NCBI RefSeq assembly: GCF_017813355.1
Contig: NZ_JAGIYZ010000006.1
Span: 138,060-202,059 of the forward strand
DNA: 64,000 bases
Source: Roseomonas nitratireducens
Lineage (GTDB): Bacteria; Pseudomonadota; Alphaproteobacteria; Acetobacterales; Acetobacteraceae
Direction of reading: 5' to 3'
Positions 9,186 to 17,913 of this stretch are shown one piece after another. The notes beneath the pieces were generated by a model. That model searched no databases. It was given only the letters and a program-made list of their open reading frames with translations, and was not told where the DNA came from. A program made the position numbers and the translations under genes. Numbering within the stretch: the first letter of the stretch is position 1; every line of letters starts with the position of its first letter.

Positions 9186-10436
9186 ATGCCCTTCGATTTC
9201 GCGACACCTCCGGCCCGCGGCACGCCGGCCCCCGCGCGCAGCCACGCCTGGCTTGCCGGCTGCGTGCTGACCGGCGCCGTGCTCGGCGTGGCGGGCGCAC
9301 AGCTCGGCCGCGCGGCGATGGGGCCCGGGTTGGCCGCCGATCTGTGCGGCGCGCTCGGCTTCGCGCTCGCTCTGCTGCCGCTGTTCCTCCGCGGCGAGGC
9401 GGCGTCGCGCGCGGCGCCGCCCGCCGACGTTCCATCCATGCCCATGCCGGAACCGCAGCCCGCATCCGTGCGGACCGAACCCGCCACGGCGCAGCAGGTC
9501 GCCGGCGAGCTGAACCGCTACAGGGAGGTCGCCGACATCATGCGGCGCCAGGTGGATGGCGCGATCGAGGAGACCGAGGGCGCGGCGCTGTCGCTGATCG
9601 GGGACCTCGACAGCATCGATGCCGGGCTCCGCGGGTTGCTCGCGACGCTCGAGACCGCGCAGCGGGAATCGGGAACGCTGACCGAGGCCGGCACGCAGGA
9701 GGTCGAGACCATGCGCCGCGCCATGAACGCGCTGCGCGAAAGGTTGCAGAGCCGCACGGCGCAGATCCGCGACGACCGGCAGATCTATGCCGGCATCGCC
9801 GCGGAGGCGGAGGGCTTCGCCACCGCGGTCGGCGCCATCGGCCGGATCGCGTCCCAGACCAGGATGCTGTCCCTGAACGCGACGATCGAGGCGGCCCGCG
9901 CGGGCGAGGCCGGGCGCGGCTTCGCCGTCGTCGCGCAGGAGGTGCGGACGCTGGCCGGGGAGGCCTCCCAAGTCGCCGACGGCGTGTCGCAGGGCCTTGC
10001 CCGGCTGCGGGACCTGATGCGCCGCCGCCTGTCGGACGCGCTCGACAACGATGCCGAGGAAGCGCTGCTCGCCAGCGCCGAGCGCGAGGCGGTCGCGGCG
10101 GAGGAGGCCTTCGCCCTGCTGGCGCGGACCACCGGCACGGCGCTGACCGCCATCCAGGCCGCGGGTGGCGACATCGCCCGGCATGCCACCCGCGCCGCGG
10201 GCGGCACGCAGGTCCAGGACATCGTTCGCCAGCGGCTGATGCATGTCGGCGCCGGCCTCGAGCGGATCGGCCTGCACGCCGCCTGGCTGGCCGAGGCGCT
10301 GCACATGGGGCGGGAGGTCCAGCCGGTGGGCGAGGCGCTGCTCGCGCCGATGGAAGCAGGGTATGTGATGGATTCGCAACGCGCGGCGCATGACGGATCG
10401 GCCCGGGCCTCGGGTCCGGCCATCGAGTTGTTCTGA
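9186..10436 (+). CDS. Membrane-anchored chemoreceptor-like protein without a periplasmic sensor domain
   Basis: The 416-residue protein has two hydrophobic segments near the N-terminus (about residues 20-40 and 50-72) separated by only a few residues, so there is almost no periplasmic part. The rest is cytoplasmic and contains one receptor signalling module with the tip [20 protein letters not shown] and [18 protein letters not shown] (about 220-260). The C-terminal region has [19 protein letters not shown], a motif also seen in other alphaproteobacterial receptors. Without an outer domain it may sense membrane state or an internal signal, or serve as an array member; this is inference. Its stop overlaps the start of the PilZ gene (TGATG). 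Confidence 0.88.
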   Translation: MPFDFATPPARGTPAPARSHAWLAGCVLTGAVLGVAGAQLGRAAMGPGLAADLCGALGFALALLPLFLRGEAASRAAPPADVPSMPMPEPQPASVRTEPATAQQVAGELNRYREVADIMRRQVDGAIEETEGAALSLIGDLDSIDAGLRGLLATLETAQRESGTLTEAGTQEVETMRRAMNALRERLQSRTAQIRDDRQIYAGIAAEAEGFATAVGAIGRIASQTRMLSLNATIEAARAGEAGRGFAVVAQEVRTLAGEASQVADGVSQGLARLRDLMRRRLSDALDNDAEEALLASAEREAVAAEEAFALLARTTGTALTAIQAAGGDIARHATRAAGGTQVQDIVRQRLMHVGAGLERIGLHAAWLAEALHMGREVQPVGEALLAPMEAGYVMDSQRAAHDGSARASGPAIELF

Positions 10437-10810
10437 TGCCCGGCCCGCAGATGCCGACGGCGCCGCGGGGCGCCATGCAGAGCCACGGCGTGGTGACGGC
10501 GGGCCGGGAGCGCCGGGTCCATCCCCGCTACCCGGTCGACTGGACGGCCCGCGCCGAATGGCGGGGCGGCATTGCCGTGGAGGGACGGGTCGGCAACGTC
10601 TCCCATGGCGGTGCGCTGCTGGTCGGCGTTCCGCCGCAGGCGGCCGGAAGCATCGGCACGCTGCGCATCGAGGGAATCGCCCTGCCGGTCCCGTGCCGCG
10701 TCGTCGCGGTCGGCGCGGATTCCAGCCTGCACATCGCCTTCGAGCTGGAAGGCATGGGGCTGGAGGCCTTCCTCGCGCGGCTCGACCAGCGGATCGCGCA
10801 GGGGCGCTGA
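10436..10810 (+). CDS. PilZ domain protein (probable c-di-GMP receptor)
   Basis: The 124-residue product is a stand-alone PilZ domain. Both c-di-GMP-binding signatures are visible: the arginine motif in ERRVHPRYPV (about residue 22) and the N-x-S-x-x-G motif in GNVSHGGAL (about 52). The beta-barrel continues through LPVPCRVVAVGADSSLHIAFE. It begins on the last base of the receptor-like gene and closes the chemotaxis operon, so c-di-GMP may tune chemotaxis or motor output here; this is inference from gene order. No terminator hairpin is seen after it. Confidence 0.9.
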   Translation: MPGPQMPTAPRGAMQSHGVVTAGRERRVHPRYPVDWTARAEWRGGIAVEGRVGNVSHGGALLVGVPPQAAGSIGTLRIEGIALPVPCRVVAVGADSSLHIAFELEGMGLEAFLARLDQRIAQGR

Positions 10811-10887
10811 TCCGCCGCCCTGCGCGCTGAAGGTTTGTTTACCGGCCCGACCGCACTCTTTCGCGGCTTGGACAAGGGGGCCTCGGC

Positions 10888-11703
10888 GTGCGGGTCGCGG
10901 TGTGCGTGAAGCGGGATCTGTTCGGCATGCTCGCGGCGCGCGCCTTCGTCACGGCGCTCGGCGCGCCTGCGCCCGAGCTTGCCTTCTTCTGCAGCACGCG
11001 CACGCGGCCGGCCGAGACGGGCCATCGCCTGCCGCTGCTGCTCAAGGCGCTGGAGCGCGACATTCCCATCGACACGCTGCTGGCGGCCACGGCTGATGAG
11101 CGCGCCGGGCTGCCGCCCGAACTGCGCCCGGATGCCTGGCGGCCGCTCGCCGACCTCGCGCCCGGCGGCGGCGCGGCGGACCTGCTGGCCTGGCGGCCGG
11201 ACATGGTCGTGTCCATGCGCTTCAGCCTGATCTTCCCGCGCGCCGTGATCGCGGCCGTGCCGGGCGGGATCCTGAACGTCCATCCCGGCCCGCTGCCCGG
11301 CTATCGCGGCCTATTCGCCCCCTTCTGGCAGGTGCTGGAGGGGGAGGCGGAACTCGCCGCGACCCTGCACCTGGTCGATCCCGGCATCGACACCGGCGCG
11401 GTGCTGGCCGAACACCGCATCGCTCGGCGGCCGGGCCGTTCGCTGCTGTGGCACATGGGCGAACTCTATCGCGGCGGCGCCGTTCTCGCCGCGCGCGCGG
11501 TGCGCCGCGCGATGCGCGGCCAGGCGCCGATCGGCGCGACGCAGCCCCCGGGCGGGCGCTATTGGTGCATCCCCGGCGAAGCGGCGGCGGATGCCTTCCT
11601 GCGCGGCCCCATGCCGGTGGTGACCACCGCCGACTACCTCGACCTGCTGGGCGAGGCGCTGCTGCCCGCCCTGCCGGAAGGGGCCATCGCGGCCGCGTCC
11701 TGA
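10888..11703 (+). CDS. Formyltransferase-fold protein (formyl_trans_N family)
   Basis: The 271-residue product has the catalytic signature of 10-formyltetrahydrofolate-dependent enzymes: NVHPGPLPGYRGLFAPFW (Asn and His of the active site, about residue 130) and, 40 residues on, HLVDPGIDTGAVL with the third catalytic residue, Asp. It lacks the C-terminal domain of methionyl-tRNA formyltransferase and is longer than PurN, so the acceptor is unknown; sugar-amine or polyketide-type formyltransferases are alternatives. The GTG at 10888 is preferred because an AAGGGGG ribosome site lies just upstream. Its stop overlaps the next gene (TGATG), tying it to the sensor/transport operon that follows. Confidence 0.8.
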   Translation: MRVAVCVKRDLFGMLAARAFVTALGAPAPELAFFCSTRTRPAETGHRLPLLLKALERDIPIDTLLAATADERAGLPPELRPDAWRPLADLAPGGGAADLLAWRPDMVVSMRFSLIFPRAVIAAVPGGILNVHPGPLPGYRGLFAPFWQVLEGEAELAATLHLVDPGIDTGAVLAEHRIARRPGRSLLWHMGELYRGGAVLAARAVRRAMRGQAPIGATQPPGGRYWCIPGEAAADAFLRGPMPVVTTADYLDLLGEALLPALPEGAIAAAS

Positions 11704-12443
11704 TGCGCGGATCCTCCTTCGCCTCCCGCGTCGCGCTGCTGCTGGCGCTGCTGCTCGTACTCGCCTGCGCGCTGGTGGCGGTGCTGAACTACCTGAAGTT
11801 CGAACGCCTGCTGGTCGCGCAGCAGGCGCGCGTGCTCGGCATCATCGCCGCCGACGCGGCGGAGGGCTTCGAGCGCGGCATCAACCTCGGCGTCCGGCTG
11901 CCCGGCGTGCCCGGCGGCCAGGCATTGGTCGAGCGCGCGCTGGCGAGCGACCCGGACCTTCACCGCGCGCTGGTCGCCGATGCGCGCGGGCGCATCCTGT
12001 TCGATACCGAGCGCGGGCGGATCGGGGAGGACCTGCCCCCCGCGCTCGCCGCCGCCGCGGGCGGCGCCGCGACCGCCGGCTGGCGCGCCGCGCCCATCGT
12101 CAACGGCTTCGGCCAGACGGAAGGCACGCTGCTGCTCGGCCATGCGCGGGACAGCATCCGCGCGCGGCTCGATGCCATCGCGCTGGGGATGTTGCGCCCG
12201 ACGCTGCTCGTGCTGGGGGTCGCTGTGCCGCTGGTGGTGCTGCTGACCTTCCTCGCGGCGCGGCCGGTGCGGCGGCATTTCGACGCCTTCGGACAGGTGC
12301 TGGCGCGCGGCGGCGGCGGCGCCCCGCCCGCCTTCGCCGCGCTCGACGCCAGCCTTGCCGAGACCGAGGCGCTGCTCGACGGCGCGGAGCGCGACCTCGA
12401 GGCGCTTGTCGCCCTGCCCCCGGGGCAGGAGACGCCGGCATGA
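11703..12443 (+). CDS. Two-helix periplasmic sensor protein without output domain
   Basis: The 246-residue protein has a hydrophobic helix at about 9-30, a periplasmic part of about 130 residues and a second helix at about 164-187, then a short cytoplasmic tail beginning ARPVRRHFDAFGQVL. The layout is that of a sensor input unit ending in a degenerate or truncated HAMP-like stretch; no kinase, cyclase or receptor module follows. The periplasmic part (FERGINLGVRLPGVPGG) resembles the same region of the next gene (IETAISLGVPLDALPGV), so the two are probably paralogous sensors. The start overlaps the formyltransferase stop and the stop overlaps the next start (ATGA). Function is unknown; a partner subunit of the next protein is one possibility. 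Confidence 0.78.
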   Translation: MRGSSFASRVALLLALLLVLACALVAVLNYLKFERLLVAQQARVLGIIAADAAEGFERGINLGVRLPGVPGGQALVERALASDPDLHRALVADARGRILFDTERGRIGEDLPPALAAAAGGAATAGWRAAPIVNGFGQTEGTLLLGHARDSIRARLDAIALGMLRPTLLVLGVAVPLVVLLTFLAARPVRRHFDAFGQVLARGGGGAPPAFAALDASLAETEALLDGAERDLEALVALPPGQETPA

Positions 12444-14485
12444 CAGCGCCCGTGATCCGGCGCCTCGTCGCCACCCTCGTCGCCGTCTCGGTCGCGATGC
12501 TGCTCGCCTGCGTGGCGCTCGTCTCCGCCGCCGCGCTCTCCGCCTTCGAGCGGGAGGTGCGCCCGGCGCTGGAGCAGGAGGCCGCCGCGCTGGGCGGCGT
12601 CGTCGCCGCGCCGATCGAAACGGCGATCTCGCTCGGGGTCCCGCTCGACGCCCTGCCGGGCGTGGCGGCCTATTTCGAGACGGTGCTGGCCGGGCGGCAG
12701 GGCGTGGCCTGGCTGGTGCTCGCCGGCGCCGACGGCACGCCGATGGTCCGCGCCGGCCCGCGCGCGGAGGCCTTCGAGCCCGCGCCGCCGGAAGGCGCGG
12801 CGGCCCGGCGCCTGGATGCCGCCTACGACACGCGGCTGCGGCTGGGCCCGGTGGCGGAAGCGCCGCGCGCCTTCCTGCATGTCGGCATGAGCCGCGCGCC
12901 GTTGGAAGCCGCCATCGCGGATACGCGCTGGGACGTGCTGATCGTGATGCTGGTCGGCGCCATCCTCGCGATCGAGCTGCTGCGCTATGTGCTGGAACGC
13001 GCCGTGACCGGGCCGCTTGCCGCCGCGGACAGGCTCGCGGCGCGGCTCGCCGCGGGTGACCTCGCGGTGACGGCGGACGATGCGGCGCCGGACGAGGCCG
13101 GGCGCCTCGCGCGGCTCGCGAATGCCCTGGCGCGGCGTCTGGCGGATCGCCGCGCGCGGCTCGAATGGCTGGCGCAGGAAGTCGCGTCGGGTGGCGCGGC
13201 GGCGGCGCGCGGCGCGGCCGCGGTGCTGGCCCGCGTCGCCGCGCGCTTCGGCATGGGCGCGGCCGAACCCGCCATGCCGGGCGCGGCCACGGCACGGCTG
13301 CCGCTGTTCCTCTTCGTCGCGGCGGAACAGCTCTCCACCTCCTTCATCCCGCTGCTGGGGCGCGACCTCGCCCGCGCGGGCGGGGCGGCTGACCCCGGGA
13401 TGCTGGCCGCCGTCGCGATCGCGGCCTTCGTCACCGCGGTCGCGCTCGCCACGCCGCCGGGCGGGCGCATGGCGGCGCGGCGCGGGCCGCGCGCGACCAT
13501 CCTGGCCGGCGGCGTCATCGCGGCCCTGGGCTTCCTCGGCGCGGCGCTGGCGACGACGATCTGGGGCTTCATCCTCGCGCGCATCCTGTGCGGCGTGGGC
13601 TATGCGCTGGTCAGCATCGCCTGCCAGGCACAGATGGTCGCGGTCGCGCCGCGCGGGCGGCTGGCCGGCACGCTCGGCGGCTTCACCGGGGCGGTGATGA
13701 CGGGCGCGGTCTGCGGCACGGCGATCGGCGCGGTACTGGCGGACAGGATCGGGCAGGGGCCGACCTTCCTCGTCTCGGCCGCGATGGTCGGGCTTGTGCT
13801 GCTGCTCGCGCTGCGCGGCTTCCCGCGCGGGGCGCCGGCCACCCTGGCGATGCCGCTCGGCCTGGCGCAGGAAGCGCGGCTCGCGCTGCGCGCGCCGGCC
13901 TTCCTCGCGCTGCTGCTGCTCGCCGCCGTGCCGGCCAAGCTCGTGCTGACCGGCTTCGTCTTCTACCTCGCGCCGATCGCGCTGAACGACCTGGGGCTGA
14001 GCCAGTCCGCGGTCGGGCGCTACGTGATGCTGTACGGCTTCTGCATGCTGCCGGCGATCGCGCTGGGCGGCTGGATCGCCGACCGCACGCGGCTCGGCCC
14101 CGCGCTGATCTGGGGCGCGGCGGTGGCGAACGGCATCGCGCTCGCGCTGCCCTTCGCCGCGCCGCTCGAACTCGCGCTGCCTGTTGCCATCGCCATCACC
14201 GGGCTTGCGCAGGGGCTTGCCGCCGCGCCGATGCTGGCCGCGGTCGCCGCCGCCGCGCGGCCGGAGGAAGGGGCGACGGCGCCCGTGCTGCTCGCCTTCC
14301 TGCGCCTTGGCGAGCGCTTCGGCAGCATGCTCGGGCCCTTCGCGGCGGCGGCGCTGCTCGCCGGCGCGGGCATGGGGCAGGCGCTGGCGGCGATCGGCGT
14401 GGTCTCGGCCGCCACGGGCGTGGTCTATGCGCTGGCCATGTTGCTGCGCCGGGCCGTCCGCCCGGCGATCGGGGTGCCGGCATGA
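12440..14485 (+). CDS. Periplasmic sensor-HAMP-MFS transporter fusion
   Basis: The 681-residue protein joins a sensor to a transporter. Residues 8-32 and 164-184 are membrane helices enclosing a periplasmic domain (about 33-163); a HAMP-like linker follows (about 186-235: AVTGPLAAADRLAARLAAGD, then DEAGRLARLANAL). From about 288 to 675 there are some 12 hydrophobic helices of a major facilitator, with the loop GGRMAARRGPRA after helix 2. HAMP domains normally drive kinases, cyclases or receptors, so a transporter as output is unusual. The frame is continuous with no sign of a frameshift or sequencing join. It is coupled by overlaps to the sensor upstream and the binding protein downstream. 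Substrate unknown. Confidence 0.86.
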   Translation: MTAPVIRRLVATLVAVSVAMLLACVALVSAAALSAFEREVRPALEQEAAALGGVVAAPIETAISLGVPLDALPGVAAYFETVLAGRQGVAWLVLAGADGTPMVRAGPRAEAFEPAPPEGAAARRLDAAYDTRLRLGPVAEAPRAFLHVGMSRAPLEAAIADTRWDVLIVMLVGAILAIELLRYVLERAVTGPLAAADRLAARLAAGDLAVTADDAAPDEAGRLARLANALARRLADRRARLEWLAQEVASGGAAAARGAAAVLARVAARFGMGAAEPAMPGAATARLPLFLFVAAEQLSTSFIPLLGRDLARAGGAADPGMLAAVAIAAFVTAVALATPPGGRMAARRGPRATILAGGVIAALGFLGAALATTIWGFILARILCGVGYALVSIACQAQMVAVAPRGRLAGTLGGFTGAVMTGAVCGTAIGAVLADRIGQGPTFLVSAAMVGLVLLLALRGFPRGAPATLAMPLGLAQEARLALRAPAFLALLLLAAVPAKLVLTGFVFYLAPIALNDLGLSQSAVGRYVMLYGFCMLPAIALGGWIADRTRLGPALIWGAAVANGIALALPFAAPLELALPVAIAITGLAQGLAAAPMLAAVAAAARPEEGATAPVLLAFLRLGERFGSMLGPFAAAALLAGAGMGQALAAIGVVSAATGVVYALAMLLRRAVRPAIGVPA

Positions 14486-15477
14486 TGCCCGCCTCGCGCC
14501 GCGCGCTGCTAGCCACGGCGGGGCTTGGCCTGGCCGCGCCGGCGCTCGCCACCGGCCGGCCGCCGCGCATCCTGATGATCCTGTTCCGCGGGTGGGAGGA
14601 AGCCTGCGATGGCTTCCGCGACTACTTCGCCGCGCGGCGGATGCCAGTCGACCTTGTGGTGCGCGACGTGGCGCAGGACCTGTCGCGCGTGCCCGCGCTG
14701 GTGCGCGAAGCCAGGACGATGCGCCCCGACCTTGTGTACCTGTGGGGCACGACGCTGACGATGGCCGTGCTCGGGCCGTGGGATGCGCATGACCCTGACC
14801 GGCACCTCAGCGGCATTCCGGCGGTGTTCAACATCGTCACCGACCCGGTCGGCAACCGCATCGTGCGGTCCCGCGCCGCGCCCGGGCGTCCGGTGACCGG
14901 CACCGAATACATCGCCCCCGTGGCGGTGCAGGTCGAGGCGATCGCCGCCTACCGCCCCTTCCGCCGCATCGCCGCGCCCTTCAACCCGCTGGAACAGAAC
15001 TCCGCGCGGGTGGTCGAGGAGATGGGCCAGCTGCTCGCCGCGCGCGGCGCCGCGCTGCAGAAGCTTCCCGTCCCGGTGCGCGCGGATGGCCGGCCGGATC
15101 CTTCCGCCATTCCCGCCCTGCTGCGCGAAGCGCGGGCCGGCGGCGCGGAGTGGCTCTACATCCCGCCCGACACCTTCCTCAACGACCATCGCGCCCTGCT
15201 GACGCAGACCGCGATCGCCGAGGGCCTGCCGACCTTCTCGGCCTCCGAGCGCTTTGTCGCCTTCGCCGACGGGCTCGCCGGGCTGGTCAGCCGCTACACC
15301 AGCGTCGGCGCCTTCACCGCCTTCAAGGCGGAACAGATCCTGACGGGCGGACGCGACCCGGGCAGCATCCCGGTCGAGACGCTGACGCGCTTTTCCTACC
15401 AGATCCGCATGGAGACGGCGCGGCTGCTCGGCGCCTATCCCCCGGTCGGCCTGCTGCGCATCGCGGAGCCGGTGTGA
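14482..15477 (+). CDS. Periplasmic substrate-binding protein, ABC_sub_bind (TrpX-like) family
   Basis: The 331-residue protein has a Tat-like signal peptide (SRRALLATAGLGLAAPALA) and the two-lobe layout of the ABC_sub_bind family, with RPPRILMILFRGWEEACDGF at the mature N-terminus, PDLVYLWGTTLTMAVLG, AVFNIVTDPVGN, and LYIPPDTFLNDHRALL. Members usually work with ABC permease and ATPase genes, but none is present here; instead it sits between the sensor-MFS fusion and a phosphatase, which suggests it presents a ligand to one of the membrane sensors. A second ATG at 14485 is a possible start. Both gene junctions overlap. Confidence 0.83.
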   Translation: MMPASRRALLATAGLGLAAPALATGRPPRILMILFRGWEEACDGFRDYFAARRMPVDLVVRDVAQDLSRVPALVREARTMRPDLVYLWGTTLTMAVLGPWDAHDPDRHLSGIPAVFNIVTDPVGNRIVRSRAAPGRPVTGTEYIAPVAVQVEAIAAYRPFRRIAAPFNPLEQNSARVVEEMGQLLAARGAALQKLPVPVRADGRPDPSAIPALLREARAGGAEWLYIPPDTFLNDHRALLTQTAIAEGLPTFSASERFVAFADGLAGLVSRYTSVGAFTAFKAEQILTGGRDPGSIPVETLTRFSYQIRMETARLLGAYPPVGLLRIAEPV

Positions 15478-17558
15478 TGCTGCTGCGCACGCGCATCGCC
15501 ATCCTCGCCGCCGTCACCCTGCCCATCGTCGCGGCGGCCGTGGCGCTGCCCGCCTGGCTGCTGCTGGAGGAACGCGGGGCGCGCATCGCGACCCTGCGGC
15601 TGGCCCAGCAGGAAGCGGAGGTGGCGCGCGTGCTCGACGCGGCAGCGCGCCCGCTCGGCGTCGCGCTGCACGGCGCGGCGGTGGAGGAGGAGCTTGCCGC
15701 CGCGCTGGCACGACGGGATGCCGAGGCGGCGCGCGCGCGGCTCGCGCGCCTCGTCGCCACGGTGCCCGAGGGGCGGATCGAGGCGATCGGCCGTGGCGAC
15801 CAGCTGATCGCCGCGGCCCCCGGCCCGCGCTCGGGCGAGCCGATGCTGGCCGGGGCGGCGCTGTTCCGCGAACTCGCCCCGGGGCGGGAGGCGCTCGGCG
15901 TCGAGACCGCCGCGACCGATGGCGCGCTGCGGCTGGTCGCCGTGCGCCGGCTCGACACCGCGCTGCTCGCCCTTGCCGTGCCCTTCGATGGGGCGCTGCG
16001 CGCGCTCGCCGCGTCCTTGCGCGCGGAGGTTCTGCTGGCTGACCTGGAAGGCCGCCCGCTGGCCGCGCCGGAGGCCGCGGGCTGGGCGCTGCTCGGCCCC
16101 GGCGGCGCGGATACGGCCTCGCCGCGGCTGGTCGAGCATGAGGGGCGCGCGGTGCTGGTCGTGCCGACCGAATTGCGCTCCCCTGCCGGGCTGCCGGTCG
16201 CGCGGCTGATGGTGCTGCGCGACGCGACGGCGGAGGCGCGGCGGGAGGATCTCGCGACGCTCTCGGCGCTCGCGCTGCTGATCGGCATCGGCCTTGCCGC
16301 GGGCGTGCTGCTGCACCGGATGCTGCGCGCCGCGCTCGACCCGCTGACCGGCCTGGCCGGCGTGCTGCGCGCCGTCGCGGCGGGCGATCCCTATGCCAGC
16401 ACCAGCGTGCCGGCGCGGCGCGACGAGGTGGGCGAGATCGCCGCCGCCTTCGAGGCGCTGCGGGCGAGCGGCCTTGCCCTGGGTCGGCACGAGACGCGCG
16501 ACAGGCTGGCGCGCGAGAGAGTGATCGCGGTGATTCGCGGCAACCTCGCCCGGCTCGCCGCCGTGCTGGACCCGGCCGAGCGCGCCGCGGTCGAAGCCCT
16601 GCTGCGCCGGGCCGAGACCGGGGCCGAGGGCGGCGGCCAGGTCCTGGCGGAAGCCTTCGGGCGCATGGCCGAGGGCGTGCTGGACCGCCATGGCCGGATG
16701 GACGGGCTGCTCGCCGAGCGCACGCGGGACCTCGAGACGGTGCGCGCCGCGCTGGCGCAACGCGTCGCCTTCGACCGCATGGTCGAGGAGCTGGAGGTCG
16801 CGCGCCGCCTGCAGATGGCGAGCCTGCCGACCGAATTCCCGACGCGCCCCTCCTTCTCCCTCCATGCCGAGATGCGCGCGGCGAAGGAGGTGGGGGGCGA
16901 TTTCTACGACGTGCTGATGCTGCCGGGCGAAAGGCTGGCGCTGATGGTGGGCGACGCCTCCGGCAAGGGCGTGGCCGCGGCGATCTTCGTCGCCATGACG
17001 CGCAGCCTGCTGCGCGCGGCGGTGACGCGCGGCGCGAGCCCGGCCGAGGCGCTGGCGCAGGCGAACGACATCCTCGCCGCCGACAACCCGTCCATGATGT
17101 TCGCGACCGCCTTCGTCGCCATTCTCGATTGCCGGACCGGCGCGATGGTCCATGCGAGCGCGGGTCACGACGCGCCGCGGCTGCTCCGCGCGGATGGCGC
17201 GGAGGTCCCGCTGCACGGGCGCGGCGGGCAGGGCGTGGCGCTCGGCGTCATGGAGGACCTCGCCTATGCCGACCACGCGGCGAGCCTCGCGCCAGGGGAG
17301 ACGCTGCTGCTGTTCACCGACGGCGTGACCGAGGCCGACCGCGCCGATGGCGCGCTGTTCGGGGAGGCGCGGCTGGGCGAGGCGCTGGCCGCGTCGCGCG
17401 GCGCCGCGCCGGCCGAGACGGTGCTGCGCATCGCCGACGCGGTCGAGGCCTTCGCGGCCGGCGCGCCGCAGGCGGACGACATCACGCTGCTCTGTCTCGC
17501 CTTCCATGGCGCGGCGGCGGCGCGCGCCCCGGACGTCCCGGCGGCGGCCATGGCTTGA
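15477..17558 (+). CDS. Membrane sensor HAMP-SpoIIE/PP2C serine phosphatase
   Basis: The 693-residue protein has a membrane helix at about 7-30, a long periplasmic region, a second helix at about 260-282, a HAMP linker (about 283-332), a helical stretch, and a C-terminal SpoIIE-type PP2C domain (about 460-675). Phosphatase motifs are intact: EVGGDFYDV, VGDASGKGVAAAIF, LLLFTDGVTEADR and ADDITLLCL. Such phosphatases dephosphorylate STAS anti-anti-sigma proteins, and one is encoded immediately downstream. An external signal would thus be converted to phosphatase activity. The ATG at 15477 is preferred; a GTG lies one codon earlier at 15474. Coupled to the upstream gene by TGATG. Confidence 0.93.
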   Translation: MLLRTRIAILAAVTLPIVAAAVALPAWLLLEERGARIATLRLAQQEAEVARVLDAAARPLGVALHGAAVEEELAAALARRDAEAARARLARLVATVPEGRIEAIGRGDQLIAAAPGPRSGEPMLAGAALFRELAPGREALGVETAATDGALRLVAVRRLDTALLALAVPFDGALRALAASLRAEVLLADLEGRPLAAPEAAGWALLGPGGADTASPRLVEHEGRAVLVVPTELRSPAGLPVARLMVLRDATAEARREDLATLSALALLIGIGLAAGVLLHRMLRAALDPLTGLAGVLRAVAAGDPYASTSVPARRDEVGEIAAAFEALRASGLALGRHETRDRLARERVIAVIRGNLARLAAVLDPAERAAVEALLRRAETGAEGGGQVLAEAFGRMAEGVLDRHGRMDGLLAERTRDLETVRAALAQRVAFDRMVEELEVARRLQMASLPTEFPTRPSFSLHAEMRAAKEVGGDFYDVLMLPGERLALMVGDASGKGVAAAIFVAMTRSLLRAAVTRGASPAEALAQANDILAADNPSMMFATAFVAILDCRTGAMVHASAGHDAPRLLRADGAEVPLHGRGGQGVALGVMEDLAYADHAASLAPGETLLLFTDGVTEADRADGALFGEARLGEALAASRGAAPAETVLRIADAVEAFAAGAPQADDITLLCLAFHGAAAARAPDVPAAAMA

Positions 17559-17574
17559 GATGGAGACGGACACG

Positions 17575-17913
17575 ATGGACCTGATCACGGAACGCAAGGG
17601 CGGGGCGGTGATCCACCGGATTGCCGGGCGGCTCGACACCGCCACCAGCGCGGCGGCGGAACGCAGCATCCTGGGCGCGATGGCGCCCGGGCAGTCACGC
17701 GTGCTGCTCGACATGCGGGAGGTCGCCTATGTCTCCTCCGCCGGGCTGCGCGTGGTGCTGCTCGCGGCCAAGCACGCCAAGGCGGCGGCCGGCGGCGTGG
17801 CGCTGTTCGGGCTGCAGCCTGCGGTGCGCGACGTGTTCGACATCTCGGGCTTCTCGCGCATCCTCGCGATCGCGCCGGGCGAGGCCGAGGCGGCGGCGAT
17901 GCTCGGCGCATGA
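17575..17913 (+). CDS. STAS anti-anti-sigma factor-like protein
   Basis: The 112-residue product is an RsbV/SpoIIAA-type STAS domain: strand ERKGGAVIHRIAGRLDTATS, then SRVLLDMREVAYVSSAGLRV, whose SSAGL serines are at the site phosphorylated in the family, and a C-terminal helix after FDISGFSRILAI. In partner switching the unphosphorylated form binds the kinase encoded next, freeing that kinase's other partner. The ATG at 17575 is chosen for the GGAG nine bases upstream; an in-frame ATG at 17560 would add five residues. It follows its presumed phosphatase and overlaps its presumed kinase (ATGA). Confidence 0.92.
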   Translation: MDLITERKGGAVIHRIAGRLDTATSAAAERSILGAMAPGQSRVLLDMREVAYVSSAGLRVVLLAAKHAKAAAGGVALFGLQPAVRDVFDISGFSRILAIAPGEAEAAAMLGA

